64,000 nucleotides of DNA. Source: Bacteroidota bacterium (GTDB taxonomy: Bacteria > Bacteroidota > Bacteroidia > AKYH767-A > OLB10). Both the position numbers and the translations under genes were made by a program. The stretch spans positions 124,001 to 188,000 of the forward strand of contig JADKFA010000001.1 of the NCBI GenBank assembly GCA_016717725.1. The letters run 5' to 3'. The notes beneath the pieces were generated by a model that searched no databases, was not told where the DNA came from, and was given only the letters and a program-made list of their open reading frames with translations. This document shows positions 39,318 to 49,902 of the stretch, one piece after another (the first letter of the stretch is position 1; each line of letters starts with the position of its first letter).

Positions 39318-40190
39318 ATGACTGAAGAAAAGAAACTCATCCGAAAGACACAACGCTCCTCACGCTTATCCATTATGATAAGTATGTCGTTGGTGCTCTT
39401 CCTTTTAGGTGTTTTGGGAGTTTTATTATTGCAAGCGAATCAAGTGAGCAATTATGTAAAAGAAAACATTGGTATTTCATTGATTATCAATCCAGATGCT
39501 GATAGCACACAAATCAACGACCTCTTAAATCGCCTAAGCACAACGCAATACATCAAAAGTTATCAGCTAATTTCAAAAGAAGAAGCTGCTGAAGTATTAA
39601 AAAAAGATTTGGGGGAAGATTTTATCACCTTTTTGGGACATAATCCACTTTATCCAAGTATTGACATCCGGTTAAAGGCTGAATTTGCTGATGAAAAAAC
39701 GGTTGCTAGTTTTATTTCATCCATTCAAAAGCACCCGACTATTAACGAAGTACAATACCAACCTTCCTTAATAGAAAGTGTTAATAGAAATTTAAAAACC
39801 ATTTCATGGATTCTCCTAATTTTCAGTTCTCTTTTGATCTTGGTTTCAATCACTTTGATCAATAACACCATTCGCATATCGCTATATGCCAGACGATTAC
39901 TAATAAAAAGCATGCTATTAGTTGGGGCTACAAAGGGATTCATTTTGAAGCCATTTTTACTAAAGAGCATATTTAATGGGTTTATAGGAGGACTGATTGC
40001 GGTAATCTTGCTTGCTGGATTACTTTACGGTATTTCCGTAAAACTTCCCGAAATAAGCCTAATTCAAGACGTTCAAATTCTTGGATATGTAGCCATTGGA
40101 ATGATTGTAACAGGAATTATTCTTTCCTTTGTATCCACTTGGTTCGCAGTGAATAAATATCTTCGTTACCGCACAGATAACATCTATTAA
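39318..40190 (+). CDS. ftsX: Cell division protein FtsX
   Basis: 290 residues: N-terminal TM helix (LSIMISMSLVLFLLGVLGVLL), a periplasmic domain (about 45-165, ISKEEAAEVLKKDLGEDF typical), then three more TM helices. FtsX links FtsE to peptidoglycan hydrolases. ftsE is not adjacent, which is usual in Bacteroidota. Confidence 0.9.
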   Translation: MTEEKKLIRKTQRSSRLSIMISMSLVLFLLGVLGVLLLQANQVSNYVKENIGISLIINPDADSTQINDLLNRLSTTQYIKSYQLISKEEAAEVLKKDLGEDFITFLGHNPLYPSIDIRLKAEFADEKTVASFISSIQKHPTINEVQYQPSLIESVNRNLKTISWILLIFSSLLILVSITLINNTIRISLYARRLLIKSMLLVGATKGFILKPFLLKSIFNGFIGGLIAVILLAGLLYGISVKLPEISLIQDVQILGYVAIGMIVTGIILSFVSTWFAVNKYLRYRTDNIY

Positions 40191-40197
40191 AATAATT

Positions 40198-40485
40198 ATG
40201 TCAAAGAATCAGACTACAAAAAAACCGAATGTTTCAAAACCAGGAACATCAGATGAAAGAATAGATGCAGCAGCATTTGCTTTTGGAAGAGAGAATTATA
40301 TTTTATTATTTATCTCTATAGGATTACTTCTGATTGGCTATTTTTTAATGGCTGGTGGAAAGTCGAGTGACCCCAATGTTTTTAACGAAGAAGTATTTAG
40401 CTTCAGAAGAATTACACTTGCTCCTATTGTAGTGATGGCAGGGTATGCATTAGGAATTTATGCCATTGTAAAAAAGGCTGATTAA
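40198..40485 (+). CDS. DUF3098 membrane protein
   Basis: 95 residues with two TM helices (YILLFISIGLLLIGYFLM and LAPIVVMAGYALGIYAIV). DUF3098 proteins sit between ftsX and uppP in many Bacteroidota. The role is unknown but the conserved position suggests the cell envelope. Confidence 0.88.
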   Translation: MSKNQTTKKPNVSKPGTSDERIDAAAFAFGRENYILLFISIGLLLIGYFLMAGGKSSDPNVFNEEVFSFRRITLAPIVVMAGYALGIYAIVKKAD

Positions 40486-40490
40486 TTTCG

Positions 40491-41285
40491 ATGACCGTCG
40501 TTGAAGCCATTATTCTCGCGATTATAGAGGGTATTACGGAATTTCTTCCCGTTTCCTCAACGGGTCATATGATCATTGCATCCTCTTTGATGGGAATTGC
40601 ATCTGATCCATTTACAAAAACATTTACTGTGGCCATTCAATTTGGAGCGATACTAAGTGTGGTTGCTCTGTATTACAAACGGTTTTTACAAAGTATTAAT
40701 TTTTATAAAAAACTTTGGATCGCCTTTATGCCTGCTGCTATACTTGGTTTTTTAATGGATGATATTATCGACATGTTATTATCTAATGTTTTAGTTGTTG
40801 CGTTTACGCTCTTAGCTGGAGGTGTTGTGTTTGTGTTCATTGACTCATGGGTGAAAGGCGGAGAAGGTGATGGCGCAAAAAACGTTACATACTCAAGAGC
40901 ATTTAAAATTGGTATGTTTCAATGCATCGCCATGATCCCTGGCATTTCAAGATCGGCAGCCACAATTATAGGTGGAATGGTAGCCAAATTAGACCGAAAA
41001 ACTGCTGCAGAATTCTCTTTCTTTTTAGCGGTACCTACTATGTTTGCCGCCACCATTTACAAAGTATTCAAATTTGCAAAAACGGGTGTTGGCGTAAGTC
41101 CTGAACAGGTGAATTTACTCTTAATTGGAAATGTTGTTGGATTTATTGTCGCTGCGATTGCCATCAAATCATTCATTGCTTTTTTAACTAAATATGGTTT
41201 TCTATACTTTGGATATTATCGAATTTTTGTAGGTGTTTTGATTATCATTCTCTCCATATTGGGAGTAGATTTACAATTGATTTAA
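40491..41285 (+). CDS. uppP: Undecaprenyl-diphosphatase
   Basis: 264 residues, BacA/UppP family: recycles undecaprenyl diphosphate for cell-wall synthesis and confers bacitracin tolerance. Signature EGITEFLPVSSTGH (residues 9-22) and PGISRSAATIIGG (about 150) with their conserved Glu, His, Ser and Arg. About seven TM helices. Confidence 0.95.
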   Translation: MTVVEAIILAIIEGITEFLPVSSTGHMIIASSLMGIASDPFTKTFTVAIQFGAILSVVALYYKRFLQSINFYKKLWIAFMPAAILGFLMDDIIDMLLSNVLVVAFTLLAGGVVFVFIDSWVKGGEGDGAKNVTYSRAFKIGMFQCIAMIPGISRSAATIIGGMVAKLDRKTAAEFSFFLAVPTMFAATIYKVFKFAKTGVGVSPEQVNLLLIGNVVGFIVAAIAIKSFIAFLTKYGFLYFGYYRIFVGVLIIILSILGVDLQLI

Positions 41286-41287
41286 CC

Positions 41288-42004
41288 ATGAATTTAGAAA
41301 GTCCGGAAGGAGAAGTGCTTTTAATAAATAAGCCTTTAACATGGACCTCTTTTGATGTGGTGAATAAGGTTCGTTGGCTCTCGAAAGCAAAAAAGGTCGG
41401 TCATGCGGGAACGTTAGATCCCCTTGCTACCGGATTACTCATTCTTTGTTCAGGAAAAAAAACAAAAACCATTGAACAAATTCAGAGTGACGAAAAGGAA
41501 TACACGGGAACTTTTTACTTAGGGGCAACAACACCTTCTTTTGATTTAGAAACCGAAATAGATCAACAATTTGATATTAGCCACATAACGGAAGAGGCTA
41601 TCCGAAATACTTTTAAAAAGTTCACAGGAGAAATTCAACAAATTCCTCCCATGCACTCTGCGATCAAGCAAGGAGGAAAAAGGGCATATGTCTCCGCACG
41701 AAAAGGAGAATCCCTAGAACTTCCACCACGAAGTTTAACGATACCTGAATTTGAATTAGTAGGATGTGAATTACCCCTCGTCCATTTTCGTGTAGTATGC
41801 AGCAAGGGGACATATATTCGGGCTTTGGCTCGAGATATTGGTCAAGACTTAGGGGTTGGAGCCTACCTTCAAGCACTTTGCAGGACTAGAATTGGCAACT
41901 ATTTACTGAAGGATGCCTTTACTATTGAAGATGTGATCAAACATTATCAATTGAAAAAAGAAAAATTGAAAGAATCGGAAAATGAATCGACTAACAACCA
42001 ATAA
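41288..42004 (+). CDS. truB: tRNA pseudouridine-55 synthase
   Basis: 238 residues. The catalytic Asp is in HAGTLDPLATGLLI, followed by KEYTGTFYLGATTPSFDLE and a KGTYIRALARDIG motif near the C-terminus. It forms pseudouridine 55 in tRNA. The start codon follows the uppP stop by 2 bases, in one operon with ftsX. Confidence 0.95.
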   Translation: MNLESPEGEVLLINKPLTWTSFDVVNKVRWLSKAKKVGHAGTLDPLATGLLILCSGKKTKTIEQIQSDEKEYTGTFYLGATTPSFDLETEIDQQFDISHITEEAIRNTFKKFTGEIQQIPPMHSAIKQGGKRAYVSARKGESLELPPRSLTIPEFELVGCELPLVHFRVVCSKGTYIRALARDIGQDLGVGAYLQALCRTRIGNYLLKDAFTIEDVIKHYQLKKEKLKESENESTNNQ

Positions 42005-42085
42005 GATACAGTCGACTAAAGTTTTTACTTATTGTTTTTCAATTTATTACACATACATCTATACCGAAAACCTCAATAATAGACG

Positions 42086-42093
42086 TATCTTTG
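42086..42093 (+). promoter_or_regulatory. Putative queA promoter -7 element
   Basis: TATCTTTG, followed by GCATCCC, is a good match to the Bacteroidota -7 consensus and its usual start region. It would give a leader of about 85 bases before queA. A clear -33 TTTG is not seen. Confidence 0.45.
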
Positions 42094-42184
42094 CATCCCG
42101 ATTTAACGGAATCTTACTTAAATCTTACTAAATACGATCTTTCTTTTTCATGAAGGATCAACCCAAATACTCAGCCCGTAAGCT

Positions 42185-43237
42185 ATGAAGTTAACTAAAT
42201 TCAAATTTGGTTTCAACGAGAAACTCCTTGCCAATCATCCTGCTTCTAATAGAGATGAATCCCGTTTAATGGTGGTACACCGTAAGACAGGAAAAATTTT
42301 ACACAAGACTTTTAAAGATATCCTTGACTACTTCGACGACGGAGATGTGATGGTATTAAACAATACAAAAGTTTTCCCTGCACGTCTTTATGGAAACAAG
42401 GAAAAGACTGGAGCGAAGATTGAAGTTTTCTTACTTCGTGAGCTTAATGCCGAGAGTAAGCTTTGGGATGTATTAGTAGATCCTGCTCGTAAAATTAGAA
42501 TTGGCAACAAACTTTATTTTGGTGACGACGATATGTTAGTTGCCGAGGTAATTGACAATACTACTTCAAGAGGTAGAACATTACGTTTCTTGTTTGATGG
42601 TACCTCTGCAGAATTCAGAGATGTTATCGAACAACTAGGTCACACTCCGCTTCCAAAATACATCAAAAGAAAAGCAGAACCTGCAGATAAAGAGCGTTAC
42701 CAAACTGTATTTGCAAAAATCGAAGGTGCTGTTGCTGCTCCCACTGCTGGATTGCATTTTAGTCGTGAACTTTTAAAGCGTTTAGAGTTAAAAGGTGTGG
42801 ATTTAGCTGAAGTAACTTTACACGTGGGCTTAGGAACTTTTCGTCCGGTAGAAGTTGAAGACTTGACGAAACATAAAATGGATTCGGAACAATTTGCTGT
42901 GGATAGCAAAGCCGTAGAAATTGTGAACAGAGCTTTAGCTAAAAAGAAGAATATTTGTGCCGTAGGCACTACCGCCATGCGCGCTTTGGAATCATCGGTG
43001 AGTACCATGGGTGAATTGAAGGCGAATGAAGGATGGACAAATAAATTTATTTTCCCTCCATACGATTTCAGTATCGCGAATATGATGATTACGAATTTCC
43101 ATATGCCTGAGTCTACTTTATTGATGATGACAACTGCTTTTGGAGGTTATGATTTAGTGATGGAAGCCTACAAAGTAGCTCAGAAGGAAAAATATCGTTT
43201 CTTCAGCTATGGAGATGCTTTATTGATCCTCGACTAA
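42185..43237 (+). CDS. queA: S-adenosylmethionine:tRNA ribosyltransferase-isomerase
   Basis: 350 residues. Makes epoxyqueuosine in tRNA. Conserved blocks: DESRLMVVHRKTG, VLNNTKVFPARLYG, AAPTAGLHFSREL, HVGLGTFRPV, VGTTAMRALESS and NFHMPESTLLMMTTAFGG. Full length. The stop codon abuts the ispD start with no gap. Confidence 0.95.
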   Translation: MKLTKFKFGFNEKLLANHPASNRDESRLMVVHRKTGKILHKTFKDILDYFDDGDVMVLNNTKVFPARLYGNKEKTGAKIEVFLLRELNAESKLWDVLVDPARKIRIGNKLYFGDDDMLVAEVIDNTTSRGRTLRFLFDGTSAEFRDVIEQLGHTPLPKYIKRKAEPADKERYQTVFAKIEGAVAAPTAGLHFSRELLKRLELKGVDLAEVTLHVGLGTFRPVEVEDLTKHKMDSEQFAVDSKAVEIVNRALAKKKNICAVGTTAMRALESSVSTMGELKANEGWTNKFIFPPYDFSIANMMITNFHMPESTLLMMTTAFGGYDLVMEAYKVAQKEKYRFFSYGDALLILD

Positions 43238-43900
43238 ATGAATCGCTATGTCATCTTGGTGGCAGGTGGAAAAGGCACTCGAATGTTGGGCAGCCTTCCC
43301 AAACAATTTTTGCTCCTTCATGGCGAAGCTATCTTAGTACATACATTACGTCGATTTACTCTTCCAGGAGTGCAAGTTATCGTTGTTATGAATCCTGATT
43401 TTATGGATTATTGGGAAGACCAGTGTTCTATTTTATTAGATATTCCGAAACATCAGCTCGTGGCAGGAGGTCAAAGCAGAGCGCAATCGGTTGCTAATGG
43501 ATTAAAGTTAGTACCCGAAAATTCTTTAGTTGCTATCCATGATGCCGTTCGACCACTATGCTCTACTGAACTCATTAACAGTCTTTTCGATACCTGTGAA
43601 AAAGAAGGATCAGCCGTGCCCATCATTACCTGTAAGGATTCTTTAAGAATTATATCGTCTGAAGGCAGCAAAGCAGTTTCAAGAGAAGATTATCGATCGG
43701 TTCAAACCCCGCAAGTCTTCAAGAGCAATGAAATCAAGAAAGCTTTCGTTACCATAGAGGTAGAATCTTTTACTGATGAGGCCTCCATCTATGAAGCAGC
43801 AGGACACAAAGTGCATCTGGTAGAGGGCGAAGAAAGCAATATCAAAATTACAGTACCATCCGATATTCAGATAGCATCGGTACTAATAGATGTAAAATGA
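43238..43900 (+). CDS. ispD: 2-C-methyl-D-erythritol 4-phosphate cytidylyltransferase
   Basis: 220 residues, MEP isoprenoid pathway: joins CTP and methylerythritol phosphate. N-terminal CTP loop VAGGKGTRMLGSLPKQF, IHDAVRPL in the middle, and VQTPQVFKSNEI plus NIKITVPSDIQIA at the end. It starts immediately after queA and may be translationally coupled. Confidence 0.93.
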   Translation: MNRYVILVAGGKGTRMLGSLPKQFLLLHGEAILVHTLRRFTLPGVQVIVVMNPDFMDYWEDQCSILLDIPKHQLVAGGQSRAQSVANGLKLVPENSLVAIHDAVRPLCSTELINSLFDTCEKEGSAVPIITCKDSLRIISSEGSKAVSREDYRSVQTPQVFKSNEIKKAFVTIEVESFTDEASIYEAAGHKVHLVEGEESNIKITVPSDIQIASVLIDVK

Positions 43901-44111
43901 TTCATTAAAATCTTTAAAATGTTTCAGACAAATCAGATTCATTTTACCCTTTTCTAATTTTGTAAGATTATCAATATAAATTCACCAAACACCCCCTTAT
44001 TTTGCGCAACTCCATGATTAAGCAATACGTACAATAAAACTAACAAGTTATTGTTTAATTCTAATTGAATAGAAGCAAAATTCCACTTCTGAAAAACCTA
44101 TCATTGTAAAG

Positions 44112-45740
44112 ATGCACTCTAAAAGCAATTACTCACAACCGTTTCATCGAGGAATTTTCCTGTTGAACTTGTTGATGGTATTTTCTTTTCTTCAACTTTC
44201 GGCAGCTGATGGTGGGACAGACACACTTTCTCCTATCCAAATTTCTCATTTTAATTTTGATAAGGTAGATGGATTAATCACCAATGAACGAGAAGTAAGA
44301 GCGGGATTATTGTATGATGTGGAGCGAAAAAAAATTCTTTGGGAAAAAGAAATGGATGCGCCTGCTCCCATTGCTTCTTTAACCAAAATGATGGTTTGTT
44401 TATTAGCGATGGAAGATTTGAATTCGGGGTATGTTTGCCTCGACGATCGAATCACGGTTACTAGAACTTACAAAAAGAGATTACGTCGTAGACGTTATAC
44501 CACTTATACCGTTGAAGAAAAATATTCATTTGAAGATATTCTGAAGATGGCTCTTGTTGCTTCACACAATGAAAGTACGGTGTGGATTGCTAAACATTGT
44601 TCGGGAGATGTGAGTACGTTCGTAAATCGGATGAATGCAAAAGCTCTTGAGTTGGGAATGACGCAAACTCAATACTACAATACCTCTGGTTTGCCAGGTG
44701 GAAGATCTGTTCCAGATAATACGAGCACCGCAAGAGATCAACTTCTATTAGGGATCGAGATGCTGAAATATCCTAAGCTCGTTGAGATTTCATCCATTCC
44801 ATTTATCAACGTCAACAATGGAAAAGGAAATATTAGTTTTCGTAATCACAATGGACTTGTCATTAACTACGGTCAAGAAGTAGATGGAATTAAAACGGGA
44901 TACACTAAGGCTGCAGGATTTTGTTTAGTGGCTTCAGCCAAACGTGGTGAACATCGATTGATCAGTGTCGTATTTGGATGCAGAGGTCCATGGATTAGAA
45001 ATGGAATAGTGGCGAACATGATGAACACCTATTACGACGCTATTAAGTTAGGTCGTTTAGGAGAAACGAATCCTGAATTATACGATTCGAAATTATTTTT
45101 AGATAGTGTTCAACGTGGGCTTGCGTTTATCACACCTCATATCGAATTAAAAGCTCCTGACAATGCGAGTGATGAAAGCTATGCATACACCTATAAAACG
45201 GTAACTCAAAAAGTAAAGAAAGGGCATCGAGTACGAAATGGTGACAACCTAGGAAAAATTGCTAATCGATATAATGTAACCGTAAACGAATTATCGAAGT
45301 GGAACAAACTGAGAAGTTCAACCATTCGTCCAGGACAAACCTTGTATGTTTATTCAACGGTGAAGAAAAGAATTCAGGTGAAGCTCGTTGTTGATCCAGA
45401 AGAGAGTGTAGCCGATTTAGAAACCACTCCTGATTCTACAGAACAAATTGAAACCACATTAACGAGCGAGCACGTACCGCATAAAAATGGCGAGCTAAAA
45501 TCTGATTCAACGATAGAAATTAAAGATTCGACCAAGCAAGTTCCTTCCAAAAAGCGAAACGAAATTTCCAAAACGAAAAGTGAATTTATTTATCATATTG
45601 TTCAACCTGGCGATACTTTATGGAATATAGCACAACGCTATCGTACTGATTTAAAGGAATTGAAGAAAATAAATAAAATTGGCAGATCGAATGGAATTCG
45701 AAGTGGAACAAAACTTAAAATTCCAGTAAACAGCGGATAA
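44112..45740 (+). CDS. D-alanyl-D-alanine carboxypeptidase with two LysM domains
   Basis: 542 residues with an N-terminal signal sequence. Peptidase S11/PBP5-like domain: SxxK motif SLTK (about residue 93), SHN (SxN) near 154 and KTG in GIKTGYTKAAG (about 260). C-terminal LysM at about 370-417 (VRNGDNLGKIANRYNVTV) and again at about 494-540 (VQPGDTLWNIAQRYRTDL), separated by a Ser/Thr/Glu linker. It trims peptidoglycan peptides in the periplasm and anchors through LysM. Confidence 0.92.
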   Translation: MHSKSNYSQPFHRGIFLLNLLMVFSFLQLSAADGGTDTLSPIQISHFNFDKVDGLITNEREVRAGLLYDVERKKILWEKEMDAPAPIASLTKMMVCLLAMEDLNSGYVCLDDRITVTRTYKKRLRRRRYTTYTVEEKYSFEDILKMALVASHNESTVWIAKHCSGDVSTFVNRMNAKALELGMTQTQYYNTSGLPGGRSVPDNTSTARDQLLLGIEMLKYPKLVEISSIPFINVNNGKGNISFRNHNGLVINYGQEVDGIKTGYTKAAGFCLVASAKRGEHRLISVVFGCRGPWIRNGIVANMMNTYYDAIKLGRLGETNPELYDSKLFLDSVQRGLAFITPHIELKAPDNASDESYAYTYKTVTQKVKKGHRVRNGDNLGKIANRYNVTVNELSKWNKLRSSTIRPGQTLYVYSTVKKRIQVKLVVDPEESVADLETTPDSTEQIETTLTSEHVPHKNGELKSDSTIEIKDSTKQVPSKKRNEISKTKSEFIYHIVQPGDTLWNIAQRYRTDLKELKKINKIGRSNGIRSGTKLKIPVNSG

Positions 45741-45764
45741 TTTTTTTTCGTATTTTTACGTTTA

Positions 45765-46327
45765 ATGAAAGTCATGCAAAAACAAATCTTAATGGTGATG
45801 ATGGTGTTGCTCCTAACACCCATTGCGAACTTCGCACAAGAGAATACGACCAAGCTTCCTCTTGATCCTAAAACAAATCTTATCAGTTTCACTGAAGTGA
45901 TAGAAGTAGGAAATACTACTTCTATGAGTTATACCAACGAGCGCTCACATGGGCTTCTACTTTTTATAAAAATCCAACGGATGTGATTCATGAACGGGAT
46001 TCTGTAAATGGATTTATTCTTTGCAAAGCAAGATTTAAAATTTCAAATCCAGCCGACAAAAAAACACCCGTAACAGATGCAGGGAATGTGATGTATAGTT
46101 TAAAACTTCAATTTAAGGAGGGGCGTTACCGTTATGAATTGACGGAGATAAACTGGAAGCAACAATCTTATTTTGCTTCAGAAAGATGGATGGACAAAAC
46201 CTCAAGTTCCTACCAACCTAATTTCGAATCTTATTTACAGCAAACTCAAACAGAAGTAAATCGTATTTTATCGAGTTTGGAGAAAGCAATGACAACAGCG
46301 CCTTCAGCTAAAACTGATGATTGGTAG
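45765..46327 (+). CDS. DUF4468 periplasmic protein (one frameshift)
   Basis: Signal peptide (MVMMVLLLTPIANFAQ) and a TBP-like DUF4468 fold: KTNLISFTEVIEVGNTT near the N-terminus and LYQRALTWASTFYKNPTDVI in a second frame, breaking near 45930. The C-terminal helix (QTEVNRILSSLEKAMTT) ends at 46327. Full repaired length about 187 residues. Confidence 0.7.
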
Positions 46328-46566
46328 TTATATATAATTTTATAATTCCCTCTCCCTGGAGAGGGTTAGGGAGAGGCTTGAACAATATGCTTGCAATAAT
46401 TTAATCGCACACGAATACATCTTTTCTCTTCGCCATTTTCACTCTGCCAAATTTTCTCGCTAAGGTTTTACTACGCTAATATTTCTCGCAATCCCGATAG
46501 CTATCGGGACGCAGAGGCGCTAAGCCATTCGGTCGCTTTCTCTTCGCTAAAGTTGCTCACAAAGTC
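46328..46566. repeat. Intergenic with leuS-type hairpin and 18-base palindrome
   Basis: 46348-46380 carries CCCTCTCC-CT-GGAGAGGG followed by TTAGGGAGAGGCTT, the same unit as in the leuS insert. 46492-46509 is the perfect palindrome TCCCGATAGCTATCGGGA, also present in leuS at 37144-37161. No gene here. Confidence 0.75.
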
Positions 46567-47742
46567 TTATTTTATTCGTTTACACTTCACTTGTTCATGA
46601 AATTGGGGTTGAAGGACGTTTATATTTTCCAATAACACCAATCCAGGCTTATAGCCAACTTTAATTTTTCCAAATCCATTCTCGATACCGAGAAATGCAG
46701 CACCGTTCGCTGTGGCGGCTTTTACAAGTACTTCAAAGGGGATTGATGGAAAGTGTTTGTGAATGCACTTTACTTCTTCTAGAATCGACAATTGTGTATT
46801 TGAGGCTAGACTATCTGTGCCAATGGTGATGGTACAATTATTCTTATACATCAAATCGACTGGTGGAACTTTATTATTGATAAAAAGATTCGCTCCAATA
46901 CAAACGCACCAAAACAAATTAGGGTGGATGCTATTTGCCTGTTGAATTTCCTTTTCGGTAGTATACGTATTATGGACTAGTTGTAATTTATTTTGAGGGA
47001 AGAGCGGTAATAATTTTTGCAAAGGAGAAACTTCACCAAAGGGAACAAAGTCAGCGAAAGAAATTCCACTGTCATTAAAAAAATCTGCAAGTGGTCCTGA
47101 TTTATCTTTACAAAATTGCAATTCATCCATCGACTCCTGCATATGAATAGTAATAGGATCATTGGCATTTACATTTTTAAAAAGCAAATCCAATAATTCG
47201 GTTGGACAAGAATACGGTGCGTGTGGAGTTAATGAAGCTTTACCATTCTTCCCATTCAAAAACTCTTGCTTCAGTGCCAATCCCTTCTCCACAATGGTAT
47301 TTGCAAAAGCGGGATTTAATCCTAGCAATTCAATAAACGTATGATAATAAATCTTACTTTCTGATTTTACAATAGTTGATCTGCTAAAATTTGAAATATC
47401 GCCAACCGCAACAATTCCCTGACTCCACATTTCAGTGTCGGCAGTAAACATTGAAGATATCTGCTCTGCATCTTCTGTTTGAAATCGCTTTGAAAATAGT
47501 TGTTGGATGAATCCCTTCATTCCCTCCTTATTGGGTGCTAACTCATTCTTTAGATGAGATAATTCCAAATGACAGTGTGTATTCACAAAACCTGGAATCA
47601 ATACACCCTCTAAAAAAACTGCATCATCATTAAAATCACTTGCGATCTCTGCAATGGTGCCATCTGGTAAAACAAATACACACACATTAGAAAGTGCGGG
47701 GCCTTCGTTTGTGATTACTAAAGGGGCGTTGTATTTTAACAC
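46567..47742 (-). CDS. Amidohydrolase-superfamily deaminase
   Basis: 391 residues, metal-dependent hydrolase of the SsnA/TrzN/chlorohydrolase type. Metal ligands: NTHCHLE (His 56 and 58), His in ITIHMQES, His in LVHNTYT and Asp in TIGTDSLASN. Likely deaminates a purine or nucleoside-related compound, but substrate is not readable from sequence. Single gene. Confidence 0.85.
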   Translation of the reverse strand: MLKYNAPLVITNEGPALSNVCVFVLPDGTIAEIASDFNDDAVFLEGVLIPGFVNTHCHLELSHLKNELAPNKEGMKGFIQQLFSKRFQTEDAEQISSMFTADTEMWSQGIVAVGDISNFSRSTIVKSESKIYYHTFIELLGLNPAFANTIVEKGLALKQEFLNGKNGKASLTPHAPYSCPTELLDLLFKNVNANDPITIHMQESMDELQFCKDKSGPLADFFNDSGISFADFVPFGEVSPLQKLLPLFPQNKLQLVHNTYTTEKEIQQANSIHPNLFWCVCIGANLFINNKVPPVDLMYKNNCTITIGTDSLASNTQLSILEEVKCIHKHFPSIPFEVLVKAATANGAAFLGIENGFGKIKVGYKPGLVLLENINVLQPQFHEQVKCKRIK

Positions 47743-47767
47743 GGGGCAAATTTAATGATTATTGAGT

Positions 47768-48005
47768 GCAAAAGTTATTCAGAGAATAGTTCATGACGCT
47801 ATTCGGGTTAAAATGAACAGAGAACAGATAGGAAAGAAAAAAGTAATAAATGAAGAAACTGAAAAAAATCTATCTTTGGTCAATTAAGAAAATTAGCATA
47901 AAAAAGTGTAGTGAGTAAATGTCGATAACAGGGGGTCAGTTTGCTCCGAAACAAGGGGGTCAGTTTGCGCTGAAACAAAGCTGGTAATTTGGGCAAATTA
48001 TCGAA
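47768..48005 (+). mobile_element. Remnant of a second IS21-type element (3' end)
   Basis: This stretch parallels the 3' end of the intact element at 52150-52392: the end of istB (AGAATAGTTCATGACGC, GAGAAAGAAAAAAGTAAT-like), then the terminal array AGGGGGTCAGTTTG twice and a decayed outer end near 48005. An internal piece of the array is deleted. Same orientation as the element at 49.7-52.4 kb. Confidence 0.75.
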
Positions 48006-48039
48006 CTAAGAGCGCAGCTGCTGATTTAGAATTACCTTT

Positions 48040-49529
48040 TTATTCTATTACGACTCGCTGACTCCACCGCTTTCCTTCACCTTCAAAAAAAACAACACCC
48101 ACTTGAAAAATTGTCCATAGGAATACTTAATTTCATTGTGCCTTTCAAATTTGAGCTATACAATACTTGACCTGTGTAAGAAATAAGACGAAGTTTCCTG
48201 TTAATCCACTTAAACTATTGGATTGAATGTTTATTATTTCATTTGCTGGATTTGGGTAAACTATCCAGGGCGGAGAAGAGGATGAATTTTCAATAATGGC
48301 TGTACTGCACCCATTAGGTTCCAATTTTCCCAACTCATAGTTAGGGTTATTGGGTAAGCTCGCTAGACTACGTCTTCCATCTAGACTCTGACCATATAAA
48401 TTAAATATCAATCCAGGACAAGAATCATTAGGATTCTCTATAACTGCTAAAAAAGTGGAGCCCGTATCTAAAGCAAATGTTGGAAATGCAGATCTACCTC
48501 TAGCTAAATATATTTTTCCATTAGGACCCAATTGATGTTGCCATGTTACATAATCGCTGTTTATACTGAAAACAGTACATCTGGAACTCACTACAGATGC
48601 CGCCTGCATGTCAAACTGCAAAGTGTGTTGAATATTACTCCCTGGTGGATTTTGAAAAGATAAATTAGAAGTGTAAAAGTACCTTTCATTAGAAGAAAAA
48701 GAACAAGACCAATATACTTTATCAGGGTGGCTAATGGGTAGAGTCATTAAATTTTGATAATTACTTAATTGTCCACTACATCTATCAAAATTGAAAATAT
48801 CAATAACTTCTGTACTTACAGCAGCCAAAAAATTGCCATATTTTGAAAACACCATTTCACCAATTACTCCTTGATAAGGATGAGTTATAGAATAATATGA
48901 ACCAATTTGTTGTTTTATTGGAGGATTAATACCATTTGAGTCAATTAAATAAATATAAAAAGTATCCGCCTCAATTGAATGAGTAACTAACCACCAAGCC
49001 TTACCGTTTCCGTGTTTAACTGCATCAATCTTAGGTGCAAAACTAACATTTTCTAAAAATATTATTCTAGAAATAACTTTTAATATTCCACTTGAATCTT
49101 TAACAAGACTCCATAAAAAAAAAATTGTTAATGTTTTGATAATTACGATGGTGAATAATACAAAACCTGAGTCTCCCTCTCTAATGGTAAAATAATAGTT
49201 CCACTATTTTCGATTTCCTCAATATTTATACTATCACCATTAAGGATGATCTGATCATTATTATTGAATACTGCTCCAGTATAATTATTCAAAACATCAG
49301 GTTGGTCAGAGTACGTTCCAACATAAAATAATAAATTTCCTAATGAATCACTTATTGTAGAAGTAGGCTTTAAAGAAAATATGCTTGATGGATTATTAAT
49401 ACTCACTCCACCTCCATTAAACTCCATCTTTACAGATCTCCAAAACACCATACCCGATCGGTGAATTGAGCCGGGCATGGTGATTTAGAAATTAAAATTA
49501 AAACAAAGAAGATTATAACTTTTTTTCAA
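48040..49529 (-). pseudogene. T9SS cargo gene, heavily frameshifted
   Basis: Pieces in different frames join into a secreted protein of about 490 residues. N-terminal signal KKVIIFFVLILISKSPCPAQ near 49526-49467, then FTDRVWCFGDL, NNPSSIFSLKPTSTISDSLG, LENVSFAPKIDAVKHGNGKA, the long segment from 48855 to 48145 and a sorting domain (PWIVYPNPANEIINIQS). The correct end, VVIE, is in another frame with a stop at 48040-48042. At least five indels (near 49520, 49430, 49150, 48190 and 48080), and an internal stop. The propeller-like middle suggests a beta-propeller fold. No function known. Confidence 0.65.
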
Positions 49530-49530
49530 T

Positions 49531-49696
49531 CTAATGAGTAATTAGAATTAAGAGGTTAATGTTTCCTTCAACACTAACTTTAATGTATAAATACCCACTT
49601 GCATACTTTGCAGTATTTATTGTTACTTTCGGGGCATTAATAGAACTTTGTCTTTCAACTAATTTGCCATCGATATTTATTATTTCGAAGTCAAAA
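49531..49696 (-). pseudogene. 3' fragment of a T9SS gene cut by the IS21 element
   Basis: Reads FEIINIDGKLVERQSSINAP then a typical sorting-domain end (TAKYASGYLYIKVSVEG) to a stop at 49531-49533. It is truncated at 49697 by the left end of the IS. The 5' part is plausibly the fragment on the far side of the IS (52393-53072), same strand. Confidence 0.6.
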
Positions 49697-49902
49697 TGGA
49701 AATTCCGCTCAAACTGACCCCCTGTTTTCGGTCGTAATTGACCCCCTTGTTTCGGACCAAACTGACCCCCTGATTTCTTTTTAAACAGACCCCCTCTTTC
49801 CGTTCCAAACTGACCCCTTCACGTAGTTCATTTTTATCTGATTTTATTGTCATCTGTACCAATAATTGGTGTTGCTTCAAGCCCCATCAAATATAAACAG
49901 AA

